Shown here: piece after piece, positions 27,630-40,256 of the stretch | Numbering within the stretch: position 1 is the stretch's first letter | How the letters are laid out: each line of letters starts with the position of its first letter | NCBI GenBank assembly: GCA_947179485.1 | Contig: OX359249.1 | Span: forward strand, 39,914,250 to 39,978,249 | Direction of reading: 5' to 3' | Length of the DNA: 64,000 nucleotides | DNA from: Allacma fusca | Lineage: Eukaryota > Arthropoda > Collembola > Symphypleona > Sminthuridae | Program-made: the position numbers and the translations under genes | The notes under the pieces: model-generated | The model's input: only the letters and a program-made list of their open reading frames with translations | Databases searched by the model: none | Told to the model about the DNA's origin: nothing

Positions 27630-28999
27630 ATCTCTCTGTCTTCAATCACTCTCCCTCCAATGTTTACAGTTCATGTCAGTCAAAGAATTTCAAATGTAAT
27701 AAATGTAACCTGAGTGTGTAAATTTCGGTAAGGGCTCAAGAGTAAAAATAATGAAATTAAAAATTGTGCCCATCTATTAGTAGTTGTCTTGGTCAAATTT
27801 CCCTGGCTCAAGGTTCAAGCGTACATTACATATTAATGTTGTACTTGTGGAGTGCAGGTCTGCGTTTGTTTACCGTGATAAAATTAATGAGTAATGCACT
27901 GCGGCGCTCAAAAAACCAACTCACTCATTCAGGTTACAGAGATAAGAAAAGATTTTCTACATGATTTGACATTCCGTATAATTGGAAATAAACGTACAGA
28001 CATGTAGTAAATTGGTGACTGTGTCCTTTGTTTCCGTTTTCTTTTCCCCTCATTTCCCATTAAGATAATTTCTTTTATCAATGGTCATGCTCTGCTCATG
28101 CTGACACACACACGTTCCCCATCCATAAGGACATGCATACTTGCATACATACGTGCATCCCCCTATTTAGACCCCACCATCAAATAGTGGTCCACAGTCA
28201 TGAACCACAATGATGAAGTGTCTGACTGAAGCACTTCATGCTCAAATAACTTTTCTGGGGCTCCAATAAATATACACTGTCAATATCATTTGGATACCAC
28301 TAATGTCATAATATTAGTCATATCAGCAAAACTTGCAGTTTCATTCTCAAAAAATACAGGCATACTTGAGATGATAAGGACTGTAGCCTTTACCCAGGCA
28401 TTTACCTCTAAATTATTAGGACTACCTTGCAATTTTTTTTTGTCTATGGAATTTTTATTTGAAGAAACTAGTTCATATCTTTATTTCCCTGGGAGGGAAT
28501 TATGACATCCAACACAAAACTGAACTTTGTTGTTGGGGTTATGTGGAGATCGACGACGGGCATATGGACGCCTGTACTATATGGGACAAGGGAAGGAGGG
28601 ATTTCGATCAAGCTACTCGGGATATACAGTACAGTGGGACTATATGTTTATAAATAATAATAAATATGTAATTATTGGTAAGGCACGAAAACATAACTAA
28701 AGATAACCATAGAGGACATAACTACATGGATTGACAATCATGACTTGATCTAGTTCCCAAAAGATATATACTTAATTCCCCTTATTTTTTATTGATTGAC
28801 TTAAATTACAGTGGTGTTGTTGGAGCTAAAGACCACACGGCAATGACTCGTCAAATGTTGATCGGTTATTTATTAATAAATAATTACAGTTTACCAGTGT
28901 GTGGACGTGTGGCATAATGCAAGGGGGGAGAGACAAAAGATTTTCTTTCATACACTCATCATATAATAGTATAATCACTGGGGCAATCTTGAGAAGTGT

Positions 29000-29016
29000 G
29001 GCCTCTCCGAGAGGCC
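29000..29016. repeat. 7-bp GC-rich hairpin
   Basis: The sequence ggcctct ccg agaggcc forms a perfect short stem. It stands out in AT-rich surroundings, and its role is unknown. Confidence 0.7.
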
Positions 29017-32000
29017 CTCTCTCGATAGCGCCAATATATCGTTCGTGATATTTATCTAATCAAAGATGTTCATCCTTGGGGAAGGAAAAGTGTGAAGAGA
29101 AAAAAAACACTCATATTTTTATGGGTGTTAAATATTATGATTTAATTCTCCCCTGAGTACGCACCGTCGGGATTTGTAATGCCTCAATACATAGGAAAGA
29201 ATGTTCTACAGCTGTCAGAGACCCTATCAATGGATCATTAGCATCAGACGGACTGAACAACACTGAGCTAATTGTCGGAGGACAGAAAGGCTCTTTCATT
29301 CTTCTATGGCGGTTTCTTCGCATAATTGAAATTATGACTGAAAGAATTTTTGCAGATTCTTAATTCAGAATAAGACCCATTAAAAGGGAAATGTATAATG
29401 ACCAAATTGAATACGGGATGTACTTGACCGAGTGCGGTATGAAATGTGATCTACGTGCGTTCCTTCCAATGGACCATAGGGAAGCAGACTCTGCTGCATA
29501 GGGGGATTAAATTGATAAATTTAATAATGCGATGGAAATGGCACGATTTCTAACCGCATGCTGCACGTTGTCGATCGAATGAATGTGTAACAAGGTTGAA
29601 AATTCTAATCGCGAGATAAAACCATGTAATTATCTGTCTTTTGGTACACAGACCAGAGAGTACAGAGCATTTGGTGAGTGTACACAATTACATCCTTTAT
29701 CCGCCAGCGAGTCCACAGCACTTATAACTGTATGTATGTGTATCCCCTTGTGATGTTAGGAAAAAGCTTGGAAAAAATTTAATATGTATATGTATAGCTG
29801 GCGGGTTGTCATTGAAAAATAAAAATCTTACAGCATAAGATTGCAAGTTTTAAACTTGGTCGTAATTTATTTTTAACAGCACTTATAAAGTGTTTTTTCG
29901 TGATATTATATTCATTTTACACTCTACCAAGTATCGAGACCACTTTTGAGCCAGCTTACTTAACCTTTTTGATTACACTTGCAACAAGATTCTTAATTGA
30001 TATGCTGACATTTTCTGCTGCAACACCTTGATCAAGGTGCTTTCCCTATGTACATCACCTCTAATATTTAACTTAATACTGGGATTAGTTGCTTCGAAAA
30101 GCACGAAATCGATAAGTGAGATAATGAGCTCTTTTTCTGAAATAAAACCAGTTTGTTTATTTGTACTCTACAAAGGACGTGTTTGGCAAAAATTCTTGCA
30201 AAATGGTACCCAGCACTAAAATAACAAAAAAAAGTGTAACTGTATTGGTATTCCCCTACAACTGTACCTATTTTGTGTAACTACTTATTGAAGTGTGCAC
30301 TTCAGCAGGAACACTCACTCCCAGTGTAATGTAACTCAGAAGGCATAATGGACCCAGAAATTCTATATATATATATAGATATATTAGGGTAAATCAGATT
30401 TTGGGTAATGTCTGGGAGTTCCAAGGCATTAAAAATAATGCGGGGAAATTAATCATTCTGTGAGTATAAAGGTAGGTCAAAGGCTCTATGGTTACCTTTT
30501 ACAATGGTGATTACAGTGATGAAGAGCATCATGAAGGGGAAATTACCTATATTTTTGAAAATTATACCATGAGAAAGACTCATCTTCGTTTTAATAACGA
30601 AATGATTGAAACACCTTGTTCCTTCCCTCAATGCGAACCAATTACATAAAGATTTGTGGGGACTGAGGTAAACGTCACTTTTATTTTCATCTTGGCCCAG
30701 CCATTTTCTCATTATGAACTGCTTCTCACAATGCCAATCAACATTCAATCATGCATCCTTCTTATCATCAGTGGAGAGGGACGGAAAGAAAGGAAGAAAG
30801 AAAGGATCATGAAACATGAAACTTACATTGTACGTAAGTGAACCTAATAGCACAGGTTTGAAGTTTGAAATGGACAATTTGACAGGCAGGAATCTCTTGT
30901 GTATCTTGTGCGGAAAACTGTGAACAACAGTTGCACTACTCGAAAGGAACCATACACACTGTTCCTATTATGCACATTGATTGTCGTAACGAGTGGTGTT
31001 GTTAAATATGATGACCATTACTTCACTACAGCAGCATCATTCCTCCTCACAAAGTACAAATAAGTGTTTCTGGATTGTAATCACACACGCAAGGTGTGCA
31101 TCGGCACTGCATCACTCCTAATTTGTTCTTAGAATCGTTACCATCTTCCTGTACCTGTACCTAACTAGAACTCAATTTGGTGTCTCAAGGAAGGAGGCAG
31201 TGACTAAGGCTGGTGGATTGTCGTCAGTTAATCAAGGGAGAGATTTAAAATGCATGGGTCGTAAAAATGCTTATTTCTCAAGAAAAATATCCTCCTGAGG
31301 CCCTCCTTACTCTAGCGCTTCCTAATACAAATCCTTCTATAATACTCATTCATATTTTTTTCCAGCTGGTGGTTTTATCTCCCCAAAAGATTTAACATTG
31401 GTTTTCATTTGTGTACATATCTACGCCTCTAACTGTATGTCAGTATGCTTATAAGTCAGATATCTATTTTTTGAAGGAACCGGATGAAAAATCCAGTGTC
31501 CAAGTTGGGAGGAAAAGTTAAAGGGGCGTAGAATGTGTTTGCTACGGAAATTAACCATAGTTACCCATATCAAGTGCTATAATATGAAATCTCGTAAGTT
31601 CAAGTATTCAAATTCTATGGAGGTAATAGAGGAGTCTGGTGGAAAAAAAAATCTTGTTAAAAACTTTGACTGTGGAGATTTTTGAAGCTTCACGTTCCCC
31701 TCTATAGTCAATAGCATTGGAGACATAGTGGAACTCAAATATATATTTTATACTTTAATACTTCCTTCAAAAAGGCGGTTGCTGCAAGACTCGAGATAAC
31801 GTCGGAATGATGAAACGTCAATGCCAGCGTGCCTGAAAATGTCTGTGATTGCAGGCTTGGGAATCGTGTGAATGCATGTGTGTTGAAGATGCACAAGTCT
31901 CTTCCCGTTTTAAATGAACAAGAGTGTTTCTCATTGTTTCCATTCACTTCCACACATGAGTTCCTTGACTTGAATCCAAATACCTGCATGTAACATGATG

Positions 32001-32317
32001 TGTCTCTATATACTCCATGAATTTACACACACTGAAATGTTGACTATTGAGAACGTCTGTTGTTAGCGGATACATCATCCAGGTGATGTGTGTATGCTTT
32101 TGTATAGCTGCTGTATGTACTGCAGTGTAGGGAGGAAAGAGACAATGCTTGATTTGACCACTGTCCGGAAAGTTGATAGAGAGTTAATATCTCAAAAATA
32201 ATATAGTTTGCATGTAAATATGCTATTGTGTTAGAGATACAGTGGTCATAAAAAAACTGAGAATCTTTTGCCTGGCCCAACCGCCTGAGATTATATCAGT
32301 TTTGACCCTCAACCCAC

Positions 32318-32392
32318 CTACAGAGCCTAACTTCCATGTGCCTTTGTATTTATGAGGTACTAACGAAAACTCAGGAGCAGCACGTTCAGAGT
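32318..32392 (-). CDS. Weak candidate internal exon
   Basis: A 75-nt minus-strand piece lies between acceptor GTTACTTTCAAG and donor GTAG/GTGGGT. It enters and leaves in phase 1 and reads SERAAPEFSLVPHKYKGTWK, then LGSV. The frame stays open beyond the donor (LRVKTDIISGGWARQ). The composition is protein-like but the piece is short, and no family is recognised. Confidence 0.2.
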
Positions 32393-34643
32393 CTTGAAAG
32401 TAACTCATATATTGTCAATGATGAAAAAATCCTTGAGTTGAAGTTTCAATTTTGAAATTATGAGCATTCGTTACATGACGTAGTTTTCATAGGTTCCCTT
32501 TTGAAGTACTCCAGCATTTTTTCATTCTGTTTCCTACTCGGCATTTCCTGATTCAGACCTCAACCTTCCATTCCTATGAAGGAATATAAATTATCATATT
32601 CAATTCCTTTACATGACTTAAAATTCAACCAAGCTTTTGACACTCACCTGCAGTTTTACTTCAGGTGACTAAAATAAAGCAAGTCATAAAAGGACGAACA
32701 ATCTGGAAGTACTGATAGAAGTACATGAATCAGCTATAAAGAAACCACTTCATTCAAATTTACATATATACATTCAATTACTACACAAGAGAGATCAAAA
32801 TGATTCGAGATGGATGTATTTCCCACAGAAAGGACTTTGCTATCAGGAAAGTTGGAAGTAGTTGGAGCTGACACCACTACTGGAAGTTGAATTTTTTCTC
32901 TGGGTTCCATGAATTCTGTATTAAAAGTTTAGTGTCAGGTTTTTTGAGGATTCACATGTAGAAATTTTGAATGGCATGCTTTTTCCTGTCTTGTCTCAAA
33001 CTTCATCCCATGTAAATACATATATATATACAGGACATTTCACCAAGTTCTGATCATTTCAAAAGATTCCGTTTAGACTTTAAAAGTCTAAAGTTGGTGA
33101 AACAGTTGGTAGGAATTTCAGGGGAAACTTTTCTTTCAACTCTACTCCAACAGGCTCAACACTGTTTACATTAAAAACTTGTCTACACTTCGTTATTAGC
33201 ATTATAATTACTTATGCATATTTATATCGGTTATTAAAGAAAAATCGTGTAGACAAAGCAGTCATGGATATTGGGTTTCGTAAAAATCCATAAAGTTCAT
33301 TGTAATTTGTAGTTGCCGTAATGACTGCTCTTGAAATAAATTGAAACTAGTTTAAATTCTTTTTTGTAGTATTTTTTCTATTTTATTTATATTTCTCGAC
33401 TCCAACCTCTTCAAATAGCAATCAAATTAGCTAAATATTAATCCTGCGGCCAACAACCGCAGGCAATTTTGACATAGTACATGATAATATGTAATAATTT
33501 CCAGGATTTTCCTCAACCTCGCTTTTTATAATCATGCCTTCATTGGATTTTGGGGTACTCACAAGCTTGAACAAAAGTAAGATCAAAAACTTGACACATA
33601 ATTACTTTTTATGTGAATGATTAAAGTAAGCAATTATCTTGACATTTTTAAATTATGTAGAGATACTCATATTTAAAAAGCATAAAAAAATCCTCCATTT
33701 ACTCATTTATTTCATATTTGACGAGTACAGGCGGTCATACATATGTAGGTACACCTCTTCATCATTACGGAATGGGTAATATGAGGAGTCAGCAGAACGT
33801 TAAAAATAGAAATAAAACTAAATGGTTTTGTGCACAAGGCAATCAATTTCAGCCTTAGTACACCTATAAATTTGTACCCCTGTAATAATTATTGTACTAT
33901 ATATATGTACTTAGGTATAATACACTGTTCAGTGTTCGGACATCAACATAACCTAGGATTTTGATGAAACAATTAAATTGCATCTCCGTGGATGACGGCA
34001 TGAATTGTATGAACTAATAGTTATAAAAATCCCTTAGCGCACGAGGTTAATATATGACAGTAATAATTACCGCTCAAATAATATTCTTGACAACACCATA
34101 AAGCATGCCTGTGGTCTGTAACATTGAAACAGAAACGGAATGTGCAGGCTTGATGTAAATGACTCAATCAGTTCCCCTACTCTTTATTCAATTTATTCTG
34201 TAATGGTTCTCAATTCCGACTGTGGTTCCACAAAGCTACTTCTAATTGCTTATGCGTTACATAAAGCAAGATCACATCCTTTCATGAAGACGACAGGCCA
34301 CATTCGTAGGAATGTGTATGGTGATGATTTCCGCACAAGAGTCAGCTGAAGAGTTCCTTGATTAAATTCTCGTCGGGGTATTTATGAAACTTAATGAGAA
34401 AGTAAATGCAACCGTATAAAGCCCTTTTTGCCACATCTGCATCAAAAGCTGAGGAGTCGTCAAAACAACCGAGTTTTTATGCCTAACGTGGGAATGTGGA
34501 GGCCGCGTTTCTGTGGTCTCCAACGCGAAATTATTTTGTTTTGGACATTGTCTACATGTGTGTTCAGTAAGTGTTGTGCTTTATTGTAACTGCGTCTAGC
34601 TCCTCCATAATTAATTCCCATATGCCATGTGACCCACTCCAGC

Positions 34644-34669
34644 CTAAACTACAAAGCTAAACTACAAAG
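34644..34669. repeat. 13-bp exact tandem duplication
   Basis: The unit ctaaactacaaag is present twice in direct succession, probably from replication slippage. Confidence 0.85.
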
Positions 34670-35530
34670 CCTCATGGTTTACATAGAACTTTGCGCAACC
34701 CCGAAATTACCTTAAGATGGGAAGTCACATTTATTATTATACATGTACAGCATACATACCTACATACATTTATATAATTATATATCTCGTGTTATTATTT
34801 TCATGGCGAAATAACAAGGAAATTCGACATTAGTAGAATCGCCCTTTAAATTCTACAACCCCGCTCAAGATCTGAGTTTGTGTATAATTTGTAGATTGTT
34901 GTGGTCTTTGTAGTGCAGGTTTAAAATGCTGTAATTTATGCTTTTGGGTTATCTCATTTTGACTCCGTATTTGATATTCTATAATTTTTCGGGCTGCGTT
35001 CTTTGCTCAACTAATATTAATTATACAAAATAATATTTTATTGAAGTTTCTGTCCATAGAATTGAAAATATATCTTTCTTTGCACATATGTAACTTACCT
35101 CAGCCTCGACGCAACTACCGATTGTGATTGTGAGTGATAACTATTATTATTGTAAAATTCACTCCAATAGAATTCGTGCCAAAATGGGTTATGTCAACCA
35201 TAAGTGGACCTCATCTTTATTAAACCCGAGATTTGAAAGGTGAGGTAAATGTATTTAGGAAACATTATCCAACTATAATAGTATAGCGGTTGCACTCCTG
35301 AGATAATATTTACCACAGAGTTTTTTGACGGGCTTGTAAAAATTTTGGTTTCTATACGAATGAGTTAAAGTGATCCTACTTTTCAGGTACAGCAAACACA
35401 AGATAAGGCATGTTCGTGTCAGTGTGGCTTTACAAGAATAGATTTTACAACGGTTTTCACAGCCGAGCCATTTTAGTAGTGCAAAAATTCAAGCCCTAAA
35501 TTACGTTTTAAAAACCAAACTCATGGTTTA

Positions 35531-35785
35531 TTAAGGTGAGATTGTTCTTGCGGTACAGACTCTGGCTCCTAAAATGACTACACACCTATTACCATCCATA
35601 CCTAGAGCTTTACATGGGACTCCGTATGCAAATTTACAAGTTAAGGGGTTGAAGTTGGCAAGGTTATCATTCAATGATGGGGTCCTTTTTAACTTGGTTG
35701 AAACACTTAACGCTCCCAAGACAATTTGTGTGAAGAACATCCTATCAAACTTATTTAAGGTAGATACTTGTCCTGTGTGTACAAA
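35531..35785 (-). CDS. Candidate terminal exon, unknown protein, with AATAAA at the stop
   Basis: On the minus strand, after ACACACAG near 35786, the frame reads QVSTLNKFDRMFFTQIVLGA, then LKRTPSLNDNLANFNPLTCK, then VPCKALGMDGNRCVVILGA and ends ARVCTARTISP. The stop is directly followed by an overlapping AATAAA. Codon use is purine-first and GC is raised. No domain is recognised. The opposite strand also holds an exon-like open frame (35559-35759, phase 0 on both sides, acceptor GCGGTACAG, donor AAG/GTAGAT), so the coding strand is not certain. Confidence 0.33.
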   Translation of the reverse strand, partial: FVHTGQVSTLNKFDRMFFTQIVLGALSVSTKLKRTPSLNDNLANFNPLTCKFAYGVPCKALGMDGNRCVVILGARVCTARTISP

Positions 35786-35867
35786 ACTTACGGAAACTTT
35801 TGCGGTTCCCGTTTCTTACTCAACCTGCAACAGTTTAATATCACGTGGCAAATTGGATGAAATATAA

Positions 35868-38800
35868 ATTTGAAGTACTGTAGGATACACATTGAACGGC
35901 TCATTTGAAATAAAGAATGCTGCTTGATTTTGCCCTCTTTTTGATCTCTACCTCCAATCAAAACTTTTTTCATTCATTTTACTGTCAAATTATCTTGTGC
36001 CGTACTTTGTGTGTATAGAACCAGTTCACAGGAATAGACACAACTTCATTGAATTAAATGGAAGTGGTACTTGGTGGAGCTTGATTATGCAATCAAGGAA
36101 TGGATAGAAATTAGCATTTTGAATTTTACATACACACATCTTGTCACGCTACAAATCAGAGCTTCTTTCCCTATATGCCGGCAAATCCAGGGCAATTATA
36201 TCCAAAGGAAATAAATACATTTATGCAATACAGAAATATGGTCTTAAATCTTTCATTAAGTTTCCTCTACTTACACCCAGCCAAGGAAATGGATTTTAAT
36301 TTGTTAAGGACTATTTAAATAAATGAAGGCTCAGAGGCATAAAATGACTGAAGAGAAAGAAAACGTCATTTTTAGTGTAAGATAATTTTCAGTGCTGAAA
36401 CCTCGTTATGATCACCGTGTGCAGTATATAACCTACAGGGGACGTGGGCTAAAATAAAGTTACTAATTGTACGTAGACATTTGTATGTTTGTACTAACTA
36501 GCTTTCACTATTGGTGCTCACATACAGGACAGTCTAGCATAGGAAGGAAAGTAAGAGTTAAATTTCATTAATTTGTGTGACAATTAAAGCATTTTCTAGT
36601 AATTTCCCAAATCTATTTCATGTCTCAATTGTCGTAAAACCAGAAATACTAACATCCTTACAGCACCTCCTTCCCTACGGTTAGCACAGCATCAGGTCAT
36701 TTGGGATATTTCCCTTTCAAGTAAAAATGCTCATAAATTAATTCGGAATTGACGCCCTGCTACAGTACGTACTCTTGGTCTGTTCTTCAGCTCTTCTTGA
36801 GTATATTATTCCTGCTGTTGTAGAGACTGTAGAGACAGCCTGTATGCTCATTGGTTAGGGGTACCTACATTTCTCATTTCTCTGTATTAAGAGTGCCTTG
36901 CACATGCATTCAATTTCGAAGAACACATGATCAATACTTTAACGAAGGGAAATACAGTAAGATATTCAGTGCATGTAAAACTGGGAGGTTGACTCTCGCG
37001 CATTTAAATTCTGGATTTCAGTGGTATTAGTAGTAATGGATTGAAACAGAACATTGTGGTGGGTGCAGTCCTTGATAAAAGGATGGTAAAATCCCTCGCC
37101 TTTGTCATTACATGGCTCTAGCTACTCGGTTATAGATTGTGTTCTAGTAGACCTGACGGATTCCGATCTTGGTTTCATTCCTTTTTGGAAATATGCACAT
37201 GGGCTTGGAGTCCTGTCACTCACTTGAGTTTACCTACATGTCTTTATGGATGGGAATGTTGGCAATAATATTTACGACAGATAACAAGAGACGACATGAC
37301 ACATATGGGGCTGTGCATAGCTTCAGAAAGACCTAGCAAACATATGACGGTTGAATGGACTCACACATATGATCAGAGGCATAACTCACAATTTATATGC
37401 ATCTTTCCAAGCTCATGTTTGTCTTGTTCTTGGCAGGTTTACCTTTTGTACCCAAGACTCTTAATATTTCAGGGATAATACAGGAGATACATAGTGGATG
37501 GAGGGAACGATAGAGAAAAGAATGTCAATGGTAAATGATACGAATCATATCGGATGAAATGTAAATCACTTCTGCTCATTCATTCTCTTTTGACAATCCT
37601 AATGTGAAATGTGTAAGTATAATGGGAACATGTCACATTTGTGTGGCTCAAGAGTAATTCATACTCACTGCATTTACATGATAACTCTTGTGACCAGCAT
37701 GTAGTCACTGATCTTAGCCAGCAACGCTAGTGTTTAAAAAAAACTGTCTGTGCATTTATATGTACGAAACTGAATATGACAAGCAGAAACCACAAGTATT
37801 TTACTGTCGGTGGCAAAAGACTCGAAAAGTACGCTCACTTACACATGTATGAGGACGGTAAGGATACCGAGCGACACATACTTATGTAAGGTAATATAAA
37901 TATATAGATAACATTCTAACACATATAACATATAGATAAATGAATCTATTTTTGATCCTGTCATACTCCATTATGTGGGTAAGCCCAGTGAGACTCACTC
38001 CAAGTGAGAGCATACCTGTAATTTTACAACCACAGTAAATGAATTCAGATTTACAATTTTTATCTCATATTAATTTCCCAACACAAACAATAGTATTTTT
38101 GATACCTTAACGTGATTGTAACAACGGATATTGGTGAATTAAGGATTTCTTCACCTCAGATTGTACTTTATTGTCATCGGAGCTGGTTAGTCAGACGATT
38201 GTTTTTATTGTACGCACGGACTGCTAGAAATTACGGTGGCATTGTCACTTTTACTACCCCAAGCCCATAAGTAACAGTATTGGTAGCAGCAGAAGTAACA
38301 ACAACAACCAAAAGACCATAATCTACGGAGTGATGAAATTCTTCCAGTAAATCAAACTTTCAGCTCAGAGTACATAAACAGACAAATTCCTCCTTACTTT
38401 TACATTACAGACTGATGTGAATTCATACCGACGTAATGGCTAGTGCTTAAGTTGAGCCTATTGTACATACACATGCTAAGGTGCAAATTATGTTTTTCTA
38501 AGTTCAGTGCCTATATGCTCACTGTTTCCACACAACAATAAGCATGCACATAGACCTGAGATGTCCACAGACGTAATAATTGCAATCAGCATGAGTGCTA
38601 CTAGAAGTAGGGTTTTGCCTTACAAGAGCTTATCCCAACCAAACACCAAACTTTAAGGGCTAATTATCTACGACCAAAATTTGAGCCCAGGGTTAAGAAA
38701 ATTGGACAGAAGATTAAACTCTCAAGGGAGATCAACGACTTGGCATTGGTGCTCAAATATATATCCCAATAAAAACATTAGAGGTATTCAAATTAATTAG

Positions 38801-40256
38801 TTTACGAAAATCAATGCAGGGAAGAAATTTCGAATATCATAATCAGGGGAGGGAGAAGACACAGCTGTAGGGATATATCTACTTGTACTTTAAAATAAAA
38901 AGCGACATGTTAATGTACAAGAAGCTTGTAACTGTCAGTCATAACATTATTGTGCTGTTACGTAATAAGCGTAAATTGTCAAAAAGTAAAACGTGATTCA
39001 CATCAATAGCACATTGTACATTGTGATTATTGTTGACTGACTGACGGTGTGCTTTTTCGAACGGTAATTCGACGTATTAAAATATCTCATGTAATTTCCT
39101 TTCCAACGACTATCATTTGACGCTGTGCATTTAACCATGTTCTTATGGGGATGTCTGCAGGTACTCATAAATTGTTTGTAGCATTACTGGACTTACAATA
39201 ATTACAAAGGTAACGTGCCACTAGATCCTACTCCTCTGGTAGTCGGATACCATCACCGTCTCGCTATACATGTTTATGTCGTGTGTGATGCAAGGAGAGT
39301 GTAAGTCTGCTGTAAAAGAAATGTAATAGGGAAAAAATGATTCGAAATGAGTTAAACATTGGTCATAAAGTTCCTGAGCGTTAAAAGTCCGACTTTCTTA
39401 ATACAGATTTCTTACTAAGACTTTGCTGGGTGGTTATATGTATGTATGTCTTACCTTACGATCTTAAATTGTTACATTACTGTAAGTCTCCTGCCGTCCT
39501 TTGAAACCAACTACATGTTACTGTATCCTTGTAAGGAAATGTTTATAGTGTGAATAATCATAATAGAAGGGTCCGAGCTAAGTTGTTGGTCAAAATTCTG
39601 AATTGATTCGTAACAATCGCATCGTGAACGGTCTCCATTTATGAGGATATAGAATTATTACATTTTAAGCTTGTGATGCTTATCGTAGCAGGTGAGTTTA
39701 AAGTACGGGGAAAATATCTGTATAAGTAAGCAGAGTGAGTCTTAAGATAGCCATGGGTTGCACACACTTAACATGGATCCACCACCAGAGTTTACGCACA
39801 ATTACATAAATTTGTACATTTCTCTTTTTGCTCGTTAACGTCTTAAAATACTTGGCACTTTGTTACATTTTATTGCAAGTTTGTAACATCACCACATTTT
39901 ATCACATTTGTTTCGCATTCCTTTAGGATACAAAAAGGGAACATACTCCTGATACCTCTATCCCTACCTCATAAGTTCTATGGGTAAGATCAGACATACA
40001 TATATACGTCCACTAGTACTTTACATGCTGTAAATAAATGTCCAGTTTTGTAATATCATCTCGATGAGAACATTACCACTGCTACGTAGGTATTTCCCAG
40101 TACCTACCACCACCCAAGTAAACACACGTCTTACTAAAATTGCAGTGAACAGATACGAGAAGGATTTAATTACTTATGACATTTTTTTTTAAATACTATT
40201 TCTTAAAACTTGGATTATCTCACAGGTGAAAAGTTTTGGCAATATCAGGTGCTCAC
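35868..40256. other. No supported gene
   Basis: AT-rich sequence downstream (minus strand) of the unidentified gene; its remaining 3' exons could lie here but were not found. A GCAG/GTGAGT donor at 39691 (plus strand) follows 21 open codons ending LHFKLVMLIVA in phase 1, without an ATG upstream. Confidence 0.45.
36819..36836. repeat. 9-bp exact tandem duplication
   Basis: The unit tgtagagac is present twice in direct succession. Confidence 0.8.

Larger units (their letters stand above)
25251..35530. other. No supported gene apart from one weak exon
   Basis: Holds the (TC)n tract at 27596, the hairpin at 29000 and the weak exon at 32318. Otherwise I see only short accidental frames and AT-rich filler. 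Confidence 0.5.
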
